DNA from: Ephemerocybe angulata
Lineage: Eukaryota > Basidiomycota > Agaricomycetes > Agaricales > Psathyrellaceae
Direction of reading: 5' to 3'
Length of the DNA: 64,000 nucleotides
Assembly: GCA_013368325.1 (NCBI GenBank)
Contig: JAACJK010000174.1
Span: 62,001-126,000, forward strand
The position numbers and the translations under genes are program-made. The first letter of the stretch is position 1; each line of letters opens with the position of its first letter. The notes below the pieces were generated by a model. It had not been told where the DNA came from. It ran no database searches and saw nothing but the letters and a program-made list of their open reading frames with translations. This document shows, piece by piece, positions 1 through 9,751 of the stretch.

Positions 1-402
1 GATAGCGTTCAAGTTAGCCATCATGCTCGTGGTGGATTGATATATCAATAAATAGCTAACGCCCTTCGACCGATTGATTGTACCACGTACCTCCCGTTTC
101 CATGCATCTGTGAGATTCACAAAGACCATTGTCCCAATTGCTTCTCTAAAACTAATACCATGGGCGTCGTCCTCATATCTCAAGATCTCCCACATCCTCC
201 TTGCCAAAAGCGCCACAGTTCTCGTATAACTGACGTGCTGGTATGCTTTGTTGCACATCGTAATTATCACCGGGCCGGCTCGGTGAGAGTGTGTGCCAGC
301 GAGCTCCTGTTGTATTGCCAAGGTAAGTGGTCTTGCTAGACGCTTAATGTAGTCCTTCGGTGCGATTGCGAAGAATATGTCGTCTCGAGAGGTAGTTCCC
401 AT
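1..402 (-). CDS. Divergent member of the ~180-residue orphan family, cut by the window edge
   Basis: Reading leftward from an ATG at 402 there is an open exon to about 91, followed by a strong GTACGT donor. A CTAAC-type branch-point-like sequence lies near position 20, so the acceptor should fall just outside the window. The protein begins MGTTSRDD and contains TRTVALLARRMW, which matches the TRTVAxxAxRVW block of the five other family members at 6.3, 16.6, 38.4, 57.4 and 59.3 kb. Upstream, TATA-like stretches lie near 460 and 548. The function of the family is unknown. This copy is more diverged than the others, and its C-terminal half cannot be seen. The intron position is near that of the intron in the 57.1-57.7 kb gene. 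Family membership rests on one clear block and similar spacing. Confidence 0.6.
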   Translation of the reverse strand, partial: MGTTSRDDIFFAIAPKDYIKRLARPLTLAIQQELAGTHSHRAGPVIITMCNKAYQHVSYTRTVALLARRMWEILRYEDDAHGISFREAIGTMVFVNLTDAWKREVRGTINRSKGVSYLLIYQSTTSMMANLNAI

Positions 403-1095
403 GGCGTATGTGTCAGGATGGGATGCAGTGAGCATTTTCAGTTATCCGTCTCGCCTTTATGAGCTCTCAGGGTCAATTGTTTGAGCGTGCAGTGATAAGA
501 ACAAGGCTTGCCAAGGGTGGTACCGATGCTTTGACCTGTCCCCTAGAATATAAAGACCCCCACCAAGGTATACTGTTGTTATCGTAACGAAATGGTCATA
601 GCGATGTGAGGCCCACACTATCAGACTGTTGTAGACAATATCGCGATTCCCACAAGTTCCACGCATTTACAACCACAGAACAACTTACACACGAATATTC
701 GAGGTGAAGGGAAGCGATGAAGATAGATACGAACATTCAATGCTACCCTGAGTCCCTGACAATGTACGAATATCTATGCAGTGTCTAAAATATGTCAGAC
801 CGTGTCCGACAGAGTTTAAAGGGAAATATCAGTCGTAGGGCCCGAGTTTCCAGAACACTTACAAACAATCGTACACTCGCTCACAAGCATAGTGGGCGTC
901 TGGGGCACCATACGTATATATATAGAACTAGAGAAAGTACAGGATTCCAGGGACCTGCGTCGTTAACTAACCAACCAACCAGGTCCATCGGTATCCAGTG
1001 CGTATGATAAGATCAAGCCAAGTGTAAACTCCCCGTATCTGATTCTCTGCGTAATCGGTCGCGGACAGACCCTCCCAACCAAATACCCTAGCCGC
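403..1095. other. Intergenic, no gene seen
   Basis: The left part should be the promoter of the minus-strand gene starting at 402, with TATA-like ctcataaagg near 460 and ctttatattc near 548. The rest holds only short unconvincing open frames. The tract near 965-985 has a short CCAA/AACC repeat. Confidence 0.4.
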
Positions 1096-1560
1096 TCACC
1101 TCCTTCCACCAACTTTTCCAGCCTTACCCAGCGGCGGGAGGAGGAGGAGAAGGGGTACGGGGCCTGACGGGTATATACCTAGTAGCGCCATAAGATTATA
1201 GCCTTCTGAAAACAAATTCGACTGATGAGGTTCTCGACCACTTCGATATGAGCATGTCGCGGTGGTGTCGGGGCACTTCTCGACGGTATAGTATGGAGGG
1301 CCGGAGACGCGCCTTTCAAGGTCCTCAAATTCGCGCTTGGAGAGACGATCCTTCAGCTCGTCAATAAGGTCTCGGGTTGTAAGCAAGGCGAGGCCGTCAA
1401 GAGCATAGGCGCGGGAGATGAGTTCATCACTGTCGCTGAAGTCGCGTTCGTAGTAGGGAGGCTCGTAGCTATGTTGGGAAGGATTTGGTAGAGATGTATA
1501 GTTTGGTGATAGTGAATACTCGACGAGCTGGATTAGGCTACCATGATTTTTGCCCTTCAT
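1096..1560 (-). CDS. Hypothetical 154-residue protein
   Basis: An open frame of 154 codons with plausible protein composition. It has a tyrosine/proline-rich start, then a charged helical stretch (residues about 45-85, with DSDELISRAYALDGL and LIDELKDRLSKREFEDLER), then a cysteine-containing middle and a leucine/proline-rich tail ending GKAGKVGGRR. It is transcribed divergently from the MYND gene at 1831, about 270 bp away. I do not recognise a family. Later frames could continue through an intron near the C-terminus, where the sequence becomes low-complexity. It could also be the last exon of a degraded gene. Confidence 0.4.
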   Translation of the reverse strand: MKGKNHGSLIQLVEYSLSPNYTSLPNPSQHSYEPPYYERDFSDSDELISRAYALDGLALLTTRDLIDELKDRLSKREFEDLERRVSGPPYYTVEKCPDTTATCSYRSGREPHQSNLFSEGYNLMALLGIYPSGPVPLLLLLPPLGKAGKVGGRR

Positions 1561-1830
1561 CTAGCTATGTGGATGTGTCGTGACTTAGTTCGTATCTTTA
1601 TGTATGTATGAATTCCCATGAATGTATTGATTAGGAGCTACAACTTCTACTCACGGCACCGCTTGTTGAAGTGGCGGTGGTTGAACAATGGGAATGTGCA
1701 GCGCTACGTTGTAAACAGTGGCAAACAGCTATAGAGGCAAAGACCACGCCGCGTTTCTCCCACGCCTCTTGTTCTCGACCCACGAAGTTCATATTTCATT
1801 CGCCTACTACTCGCAGACTTGAGCATCGGC

Positions 1831-3845
1831 ATGCCCCCTCGAAGACATAACCGTGGATCTACCATCTCACCACAAGTACGTGACATCAATCAGAATAAAT
1901 CTGGATCGCATTGACACTTCTCGCCCTAGATCCTTGCAGACGCAAATAATGGTTGCGTACAGAGTCTGGGGAAGATCATCAACGAGGTTGAGAGAAGCTT
2001 CTCTAACTGCACTCTCGATGTCGCGAAAATCGTGTTCAAGACCCTGGCCCGTGAAGTCCCGTCACACGACAACTTCGACCTCACCAGGGTTCTGGCAATC
2101 AACTCTCTTCAGCTCTTGGAGCCGATCACCAGACACCTCCCCGCCGAAGCTGCGCAGAGAACCGTAGTGCTAGATGAGCTCGTTAAGCTCGTCGACAATA
2201 TCTGCCTATGGACGAACGACATTCTAGACATCAGCGATTTAGTCGACGAACCCCACCCGGAGGAAAGATGCACAGCGTACCTCGCGTACATGTCAGGGGC
2301 CGACCCCCAACTTGAAACGGCCCTATACGCCTCTTCACTCTTTTGTAGGCTATTGATAAGGCTGTGGCTCTTCGGCATCCCAGACGGAGCGAAATCCCAC
2401 CACTGGTCTACACCAGACGAGTTCAACCTCCTTTCCCTGATGTGGTCCTGTGTCATCGACAACGACGGGAGGGCGATTGTGGTCAGCCAACTCAGCAACA
2501 ACTCCACAAAAGCGAGATCCTTTGTCGTGGCTACTCTCTCGAGGATGTACAGAGCTCGCGAGGCTTGCCTGGGTTCCGACAAAGCGGAGCAGCGGCTCAT
2601 CATATCATGTGTCCACGCTCTCGTACACGTTGCTACGAAGCTTACCTCTTCAAGCACCACCTTGGACTCCATGTTTCGAAAGGCCGGATATCTCAGAGTC
2701 CTTTCCACGGTCTCGGCGTCTATCTCAGCACTCATTGGACCGGAGGACGACAGAGGAAACAGGGAGTCAATTCGCGACGTAGCCGACGTCGCGAGCACCT
2801 TGGGTGTAGTCGCATCCTCTCTTGTATTCAAGGTTAATCAGAGATACTGCGAGCTCTTCTCTGGAGATTACTTGCAGCTACTCGAGTGTGTGACGAAGAG
2901 GGGCCTCGATGTGGAAAAGGGCTCGGATACTATCTCCGCAGTCGAAAGCATATCCCATGCGCTCCGGTTATTGGGAGACGTCATCATCCATCCTACTTTG
3001 CTATCAGCGCTTGAAGACATAGAACCCAGACTCAGAGGTCCCTTTCGTTTTGCTCGTCTTCCCGCCGGGAGCCTGGAAGTACTCTGCGACTCCTTGAACG
3101 AAAGAGTGCAGATTGGGATCGACGCGTTATTCAACTACTCTAGAAAGGATGAGGTGTATGTATGCTCTAGCTTCAAGGTCCGCAACACATACATCTTGGG
3201 GGAAGTTCTCGCGCTAACTTGTATCGCAGTGCGACCGCTCTCCCAACACCTTGATGTCGGACTCCAATGAGTGCTCACGGTGCTTCAGTGTACTATACTG
3301 CTCAACCGAGTGCCAGACATGCGACTGGAATGAGTTTCATCACTCGGAATGCAAGAAACTCAAGGCATCCAGGTTCCGTAAGTGCTTTGTATCAGCACCA
3401 TCCTATGACGATACTCACCATATCAATAGTACGCAAGGCAAACGGTGAACCATACCCCTACTCTACTAGGGCTTTCCATCTGGCCTACATCGAATCCCAT
3501 GTCTCAAAACACCCCGAGGTATTGGACGAGTTATCCCGTGCGCCTTCAGCCGATACTCCACCCCACCGAGCTACACCCACCCTCGACTTCACCTCGGGGG
3601 ACATAGAGAGCGAGCTTGAAGACGAAGAGACGCATCCATTGACACCATACTTAACCACTAATAACCGTATGAAGCGTATGATGGACGAATGCCAGCGGTC
3701 GGATACAAACCGTATGGTCCGAGGACTCTTCCAAATGGAAGGGTACATAGTCAACCTCATCGTACAACTCGAAAGAGTTGGCGACACCTACCAGGTGCTT
3801 CACCATGTGGTTGACTATGACGTAGAATGCGACGACAGCGATTGA
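1831..3845 (+). CDS. MYND-type zinc-finger protein
   Basis: Four exons can be joined: 1831..1875, 1930..3177, 3230..3377 and 3430..3845, with introns of 54, 52 and 52 nt. The first part (about 430 residues) is a helical, hydrophobic region without a recognised motif. The MYND finger follows, with the pattern C..C, FSVLYCSTECQ, DWNEFHHSEC. The tail ends in an acidic stretch, VVDYDVECDD. MYND fingers bind short proline-containing peptides and mediate protein contacts; large families of such proteins occur in Agaricomycetes. The donor of intron 2 is uncertain: GTCCGC at 3178 keeps the VC residues that normally open these fingers, while GTGTAT at 3154 gives a longer 76-nt intron. Start chosen at the ATG at 1831 because it splices in frame into the long exon. 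Confidence 0.75.
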
Positions 3846-4132
3846 TACTCCCAACCACATATGTATAAATGTGTTTTATCCCATCAGACGTTCGTATTGC
3901 TTTCCAGAGGGCTCAATATATCTCATACAATGTGCATGACGTGCGAGAAGGTCCCGCAACTCAGACTGCTGCTCGTGGTAAGTAAATACACCTCATAAGA
4001 CATTGATGTGAGCACGATGAAGCAAAGCCCTGTCGTCTACAGGGCCCCCGAGGCTGATTCCCAGGGTGGCTTCTTCAAAGCACGGAGAAAGATGGTTCGA
4101 GGTAAAAGGGCGAAGCGTGCAGTAGATATATG
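3846..4132. other. Spacer after the MYND gene
   Basis: No gene seen. It is the 3' flank of the MYND gene and may hold its terminator. A CAAAGC-type sequence occurs near 4075, like those in the orphan-family promoters, but without their other motifs. Confidence 0.3.
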
Positions 4133-4639
4133 TCAACGACCCAAGTTGGCGAGCTTTGCCTTATCTCCCGACGCGCCCTCTTCCCTTGCCTGCCGTTTGA
4201 GCTCCCTTGTGATCTTGGCCAGAAAAGCTTTAATTTCCCATGAAGGCGCAACGATGCGTCTGAGTGCGAAGGGGGTTCGGGCCTCGTTGTCGACAACTCA
4301 CGTAGCAAGTAGTGTAGAGAAAATAGATGTATTGTGACACAGAGGGGGAATCGGAAGGAAGGTGGGTGAGCTACATGGGGGGAAGTAGCTACACCACCAA
4401 TTTCACCAGAGACCGGTGGGAGATCAGACTTTGATGTCGCGGTGACATCAAGCCAGATCCTTGACAGCTCTCTCAGCGGTGTCTGATATATCACTTTCAG
4501 CAGGGCCCTCTAAGACATCCACAGCAAGCCCACCAAGATATTCGGCCTGGATACCTCCAGATTGTCTTGCCCAGCAAAAGAATGTTGGGGGATACCATTG
4601 CCGCTCCGTGGACTTAATAGTACTAGAAATTAGATACAT
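4133..4639 (-). pseudogene. Fragments of an unrecognised gene
   Basis: Two pieces on the minus strand look coding. One (4639 to about 4450) reads a 63-residue frame with PPTFFCWARQSGGIQAEYLG and DTAERAVKDLA. The other ends at a TGA at 4133..4135 and reads RRIVAPSWEIKAFLAKITRE followed by a basic lysine/arginine-rich tail. A possible intron separates them near 4300-4370. I cannot join the pieces into one frame with confidence, and I do not recognise the family. It may be a decayed gene or a small gene with unusual splicing. Confidence 0.3.
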
Positions 4640-4955
4640 GTGAAGCCCTATGCGCGATAATGCGAAGGGTAATAAATTTGAGGTGCACTTTCAATGATGA
4701 ACAGTAGCTACACTACATGGAGGGGACTTTGACGCGTTGGGACGGTCGCGTCGGGAGGAAGCTGACAAGTCGTGGGCACGGTCACGTGGATCAAAGTTGA
4801 ATTCTCGGAACAGCGCCGGACAGCGGTTGTCGTTCACCCACCATCTTCCCTTCCCCCACTTCCCCGCTGCGCACTTGAATTTCTGACTTCAAGGAGGTGA
4901 GCTTTAGTTAGATTGCTTCATTCTCCTCATGTAACTCACTATCTCTTTCTATCAG

Positions 4956-5210
4956 GCCCCGAACAGCGCACCGGATAGTTGGAACTTGGAAGTTGGGCAA
5001 CGACTTGAGGTGAGCAACTGACATGCGACTCCGTATGCACATTCTCACTTCTCGGTTCCTCCTCAGTTGCAAGCCTTCGTAACACGGGTGCTGGTGAGTT
5101 CATTCTACATTTATCTTTCCTGCAATTGTGTCTGACTTTCCTCATAGGATCCTCTCTGGTGGGTAGTGCAGCTGGCCGTGACAAGGGGTAGAGGTTATGC
5201 AGGATGTTAG
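4956..5210 (+). CDS. Candidate tiny multi-intron gene (3' part)
   Basis: Three short exons, 4956..5009 (54 nt), 5067..5093 (27 nt) and 5148..5210 (63 nt, ending TAG), are flanked by good donors (GTGAGC, GTGAGT) and acceptors (tatcag, cctcag, catag). A preceding intron runs 4897..4955. All exon lengths are multiples of three, and exactly one frame stays open, coding for a short peptide that ends RGRGYAGC. The four introns and exons have the size expected for basidiomycetes. No start codon is certain: an upstream TGA lies just before 4891, so a further intron or a non-coding spliced RNA is possible. An ATG in the 4719 region could supply the start through another intron. Confidence 0.35.
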
Positions 5211-5694
5211 GGTATTATAGTAGTATATTCATGTAGCTTCACCTGTATGTACTGTATCTACCAGAGACATGCCAATATACCTGTTTTTCTATAGACTTCT
5301 ATGTGACTGCAAAGTGAGCCCAAAATACCAGGATTCAAAAATGCCCCAAAATCCGGTCAAAATGGCCCCCTACCCAAGGTACCTTCAAGAGCCCTCCTCA
5401 GATATCTCCCAGATGTCACGTCAGGACATCTGCTGACAGGGTGCTAGCGGAGACCGACTAACCGCTTTCTCGCTCGCCTGGGGATCCCTCGCCGGTATCC
5501 CGGGGTCTCCAGCCGGTGATCAACTGATGTCTCCCAGAAAAGATCTGGGAGACGTCTGGGAAAATTGGCGGTGTAAGGAACGAAACGGAACGATCTTGAC
5601 ATAAAAACATATCGGAAAGCTCCGAAACTCCGACATAGGGGTATCCATGATCTAAATGAGGTGACGTGATCGGCGCGTACGCCGGTCGCGTTCC
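5211..5694. other. Intergenic with one hairpin
   Basis: No gene seen. A hairpin (gatgtctcccaga, 5-nt loop, tctgggagacgtc) lies near 5525-5556. Similar half-sites (gatatctcccag) occur near 5401. Confidence 0.4.
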
Positions 5695-5940
5695 CTACAC
5701 CCAATCCGTAATGTAGTTGTTGGGACCTGGGTTCAAGCTCTTGAACGAAGGGATGTCTCGCAACGCCCGCCGGAACAAGTCTGGGGATTGCTCATACTCT
5801 AATATGGTTGCCAGAGATAGAGGTTGGGTCTGTTGGTTCATCCGAGCAATCAGCTCAGCAGGGGTGGGGACCCACTCGCGAGTCTTCTGATCGGGGGCGG
5901 GCGCCTGGGACTGGGAGTGGGAGGTGTTGTTGGTGTTCAT
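5695..5940 (-). CDS. Small orphan protein, 81 residues
   Basis: The ATG at 5940 is preferred over longer starts because a TATA box (gtatatatac, about 6068-6077) lies upstream and the extra N-terminal residues would fall in the 5' leader. The product has a polar start (NNTSHSQSQAPAPDQ) and a helical part with PTPAELIARMNQQ and SPDLFRRALRDIPSF. No family recognised, and no signal peptide. It is divergent from the orphan-family gene at 6346 and shares its upstream region. Confidence 0.5.
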   Translation of the reverse strand: MNTNNTSHSQSQAPAPDQKTREWVPTPAELIARMNQQTQPLSLATILEYEQSPDLFRRALRDIPSFKSLNPGPNNYITDWV

Positions 5941-6119
5941 GACGGGGTGTTTGATGGCTTGAGCGGTGGATGGGTCAGTATACCGTTGGGTGAATAGTTT
6001 GGTGAGTGTAGAGTGGGTGTGTGGAAGCCGGGGTAAATTGGTCTGTCGTTCTCTCCTGGACTGGGCGGGTATATATACACATTGCGCGTAATACAAAGCG
6101 CGAGTGTGCGCCTAACAGG

Positions 6120-6345
6120 CAAGGGCGATACATGTCAGTCGATTGTCAATGCAGCTGCAAAGCCCGTGATATCGACCTTCCGGGGGTGCAAAGCAACGAG
6201 CGCATTCTCATTGTCCAAAGCCACTGTCCGTCTCACCGTGCTTTGCATGCCATTGAATCAATTAGATCTGGGTGCATCACCTGTCGCAAAGCTACATTAC
6301 CATGAGGTATATAAGTCGCCTTCTACGGCCCAGATTCTGTCCACC
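6120..6345 (+). promoter_or_regulatory. Orphan-family promoter with repeated CAAAGC/GCTTTG motifs
   Basis: Upstream of the gene at 6346 there are at least five copies of GCAAAGC, CAAAGCCAC or GTGCTTTGC in both orientations. They are followed by atgaggtatataag (about 6302), a TATA box 35-45 bp before the start. The same layout stands in front of the other orphan-family genes. Confidence 0.55.
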
Positions 6346-6897
6346 ATGGCCGCTACCATCATCTACAACCGCTTGGTCGTGCACGGCCTCGCCAGGGCTC
6401 TTGCACTCACATACAGCGACGCCCACCCCGGCATCGACCGCTACGTCGTCCTCGCGCTCGCGCTCGACGGTGACCGCACCCGCGGTAGCGTCATCAGTGC
6501 TGACCACACCCGCACAGTCGCGAGAGTCGCGGCGAGGGTGAGGGATGTGCTATTACCCCCCCAGAAGCGGGACTTCACCGAGATTCTTGGGGAGGTTGCT
6601 TTGGAGTTGCTGAGGCAAGCTGATGAAGGGGATGTAGAGGGTGTCAGAATTAGGGCATACCTTGTCGCTGAGCTTTATAGGGCTGGGATTCTGGATGGGA
6701 CGGCGGTGTTGGAGCAAGCGATAAGTTGTGTGGTGATGAGGTATGCGCATACGCCGCAGGTCTATTTGGATATCTGTGAAGAGATGTGGAGGAGGAGTGA
6801 GGATATTCTAAGTCCAGCAGATTGGATGCAGAATGTGGAGGGGGTGAAGGCAGTATGTGATGAGCTGGGGGGCAGGGCGGGTTGTAGACGGGTGTAA
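6346..6897 (+). CDS. Orphan ~180-residue family protein, copy 1
   Basis: The start at 6346 is chosen because the sequence ccaccATGgcc follows a TATA box (near 6310). In-frame ATGs further up lie within the promoter. The single exon codes for 183 residues. Family blocks: TRTVARVAARV near residue 55, RIRAYLVAELYRAGI near 107, YLDICEEMWRRS near 145. It lacks the usual C-terminal ELWxKAGL and ends in GGRAGCRRV. No signal peptide, membrane helix or known domain is seen; composition suggests an all-helical soluble protein. Function unknown. It is the first gene of unit copy 1 of the local segmental array. Confidence 0.65.
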   Translation: MAATIIYNRLVVHGLARALALTYSDAHPGIDRYVVLALALDGDRTRGSVISADHTRTVARVAARVRDVLLPPQKRDFTEILGEVALELLRQADEGDVEGVRIRAYLVAELYRAGILDGTAVLEQAISCVVMRYAHTPQVYLDICEEMWRRSEDILSPADWMQNVEGVKAVCDELGGRAGCRRV

Positions 6898-7727
6898 TGG
6901 GAGGCTGTATTGTTTCGATTATGCCTGAGGACTTTCACTGCAATGCCGTTTTGTTCCTTTCATTTCTTGGCCCTCAGTCACTCGCACTATATCCTTTCTT
7001 CACTTTCTCCTCTCCACCCAGCTTTTATCAACTCTGTGGTGTGTATTTCTCCTTTGTCTCTCCTCCGTACACTGGAGTTACATTCGTCTAGTTGTTCATT
7101 TCGTCTTTAGGGATCGGGCACATACCAAATTTTCCCAATGCCACATTACTCAATAAGCGAATCATTCGGACCACCGATGTACGATGGATCATGGATCAGG
7201 TTTTAATTAGCAATAGCAGCTGTGAGCTTCCAGTTATTCAAAATTACTTGAGATAATAGGATTATGGATGACGTAGATAGATGGTGGTAACGAGCCCAAA
7301 CTACCAGAGACTTGAAAGAGCAAAAGCAACGTTCGACGACACTTTTGCTTATATCATCTAAATTTTGTAATATATTGTCGCGAGGCAGCGAATTGATTTG
7401 GAAATGACTTGAGAGGAGTGTGAACATGATTTCCACGTAAGCCATGTACTAGTGAGTGCGAACGTCACAGTGCATTCAATAAGTCCAGAAGCACTTTCAA
7501 GAAGGCGCTTCAACTTCTTCCTCCGGCAGGAAGGCGCAATAGTACTCTCGAAATGGAGCAGAGAGTCTGAAATTAGGACGTATCTCGTCGCAAAATTGGG
7601 CCAGCAATACCTAATTCCCCCTCTCCCGCCACATCCACATAATCTCTCACCCATATTCCCCACTCAGACCCGACCCCAATATTCCAAATCATGTTACTTT
7701 ATCACCGCCTCCAAAAAACCTTCATAT
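6898..7727. other. Intergenic, no gene seen
   Basis: 3' flank of the orphan gene and AT-richer spacer. Short frames here have no protein-like features. Confidence 0.4.
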
Positions 7728-8022
7728 TCACAGAATGCGAAACAATGCCAACCACACCACATTCACCACCAAGAAAGGCACAATCCCGAGACTCGCTCTC
7801 GGCACAGCACCCCCAACCCCAATCCCAAAATCGCTATAATCGTCGTCCCACACGTAATGTTTATCAAACCGATCGTAGTCGTCCTGCACATACATCCAAA
7901 CGACTGAGCCACCTCGCTTCAAAGACTTGGAAATGAATCACGCACCACCCAGGCACTAGCTCGGAGTGTACATAATGCGATGATGATGGTGAGGGCAAAG
8001 GCGACCGTAAAGCGTGTAGCCA
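7728..8022 (-). CDS. Small peptide with signal sequence and C-terminal hydrophobic helix
   Basis: Two exons: 8022..7945 codes for MATRFTVAFALTIIIALC and the rest of a signal-like helix. A GTGCGT donor and a tgtgcag acceptor join it in phase 0 to an exon ending at 7728. The mature part is acidic and aromatic (DDYDRFDKHYVWDDDYSDF), followed by GIGVGGAVPRA and a hydrophobic tail (PFLVVNVVWLALF). A TATA box (tatatatataagg) lies about 60 bp upstream. Total about 77 residues. Secretion or membrane anchoring is inferred from hydrophobicity. Decayed copies of the second exon lie at 17.6-17.8 and 39.4-39.6 kb, always between an orphan-family gene and an Apn1 gene. Confidence 0.45.
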
Positions 8023-8383
8023 TGGCTTTGGGAGATGGAGAGTTGGACCCAGTGGCAGGATCACAGTCGCCGAACACGGGCTCCTTATATATATACGCTC
8101 TCACACTCGACCAAGAGGGAGATCTAAGTATCTGGCACTGCGGAGGGAATAAATAGCAAGTCGGGATTGCTCAGAATCCAGATTCCCATGTTTCAAAGCA
8201 AATATATCTCAGTCTCTCAACATAATCACCATGTGCCAAGCTTGAAAAGATACGAATATCCGCGGGGTGGACGACTTACCACACTGGACCCTCACAGTGC
8301 GCAGCCATTTGGATTATAAATCCACGATCTGACTGTCTCGCTTAACTTCGGCAGTGAGTAAAGAATTGGCGGTAGCTGAAGGT

Positions 8384-9429
8384 TACACATACATGCCGCT
8401 GCCGATATAACATCCTAACGGTACTCTCACGAGTACCAATCCCCGACTCCAAGGGAGACAAGCCTGGTATTGTTACCGTCCTGGTATGTCTGCTCAACTT
8501 GAAATGTGTCTCATAGCGCACGCCAACGGCGCCTGGAGGGCGGAGTGATGTGATGTAAGGTACACTTTGTTTTCAGAGATGTATGCAATTTGCAGATATC
8601 GCAAGCTACCCTGCTGAGGGTTCCTGAGGATATCGATGCAAGGTTGAGTGGAGATAGGGATAATATAACGGGTCATGACTCGTAGAAACTAGAATGCTCA
8701 CCAATATTGTGCGGCACATCAAACGGGTGAGGCGCATATAGTACCCTGGCGCACCTCGCTTGCAACCGAGATTTCATATCCCATATAACTGTGGTCAGAC
8801 GTGATTATGGGGTCTTCTAAAATGCGTGGTGTTGATTCTTGAATGGGGGGAGGAAATCAAATAAAAGGAGGGAATCAGGAAAGAGGTGAGGGTGATAGGA
8901 GGGAAATGAGGATAGTTAGACGCGGTGAACGGGTAAGCTATACCCTGCAGTTTCAGTGACTATTATTAACTTTATAATGTGGGTGGAAAGAGTGTTTTTC
9001 CTAGGGCAAAAACATATAGCCCGTGGCTATGTCTACCCCCTGACTGACGCACTAAGCTTTCCCATAGAACCCTTCTCCTAAAGGAGTCGGGGATCCTCCC
9101 TCAGCAAGTTCACGAATTTGGCCATATGGATAAGTTGAGCAAAAGTTGAGCCTTGGTAGAGACCATCCTGACCGATGATATACGAGCAAGTATGAAAGCA
9201 AAAGGTAAGAGGATTGAAAGAACTATTGGCTTAGCCTGGTCCCGGGTACGTTCTCGAGTTCCAATGAGTCCAGGCCCCTCGCGTGGCTCGTCATGTGGCT
9301 TGGATAAGTGAATATCCGCAACTTTCCCACATTTTGTGCATCCATTGCAGAGAGGATACACTTTTCTATGGGACAGAACCCTCCTCCCACTTCGTGGAGT
9401 ACACATACATGCCGCTGCCGATATAACAT
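8384..9429. repeat. ~1-kb segment flanked by a 30-bp direct repeat
   Basis: An identical 30-nt sequence (starting tacacatacatgccgctg) occurs at 8384..8413 and 9400..9429. Inside are inverted copies of a TCCCCGACTCC motif (about 8449 on one side, 9073-9086 on the other). No open frame of note lies within. It may be a small non-autonomous element or the relic of one. Confidence 0.4.
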
Positions 9430-9751
9430 TTGTAGGTGCTGTTCACACTGACTTTCGGACTAAAAGGACTTATCGCAAATTGGATGGGTCCGGTGTTTAC
9501 GACACGCGAATGTCGGGATATGGATAACGACCCCAACCAAACCCCTGCGCTTACTCCTCGGCTCGTACGCGGTGCTCAATGCTGGTGTCGACTCGAGCAT
9601 TCCGACAACCCCTTCAGCTAGCTTCCTCTAGAGTCCAGGTTGGCTGACCACCTAAACACTGAGCGACCCCACCCACCCACACGTGAACCACCGGCTCGCA
9701 TCGACCCCATCGACCCGGCCCCGTCCTCAATCGTCGTTCTCCTCATCGCGC
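9430..9751. other. Spacer downstream of Apn1 copy A
   Basis: No separate gene seen. It is the 3' flank of Apn1 copy A. Confidence 0.3.
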
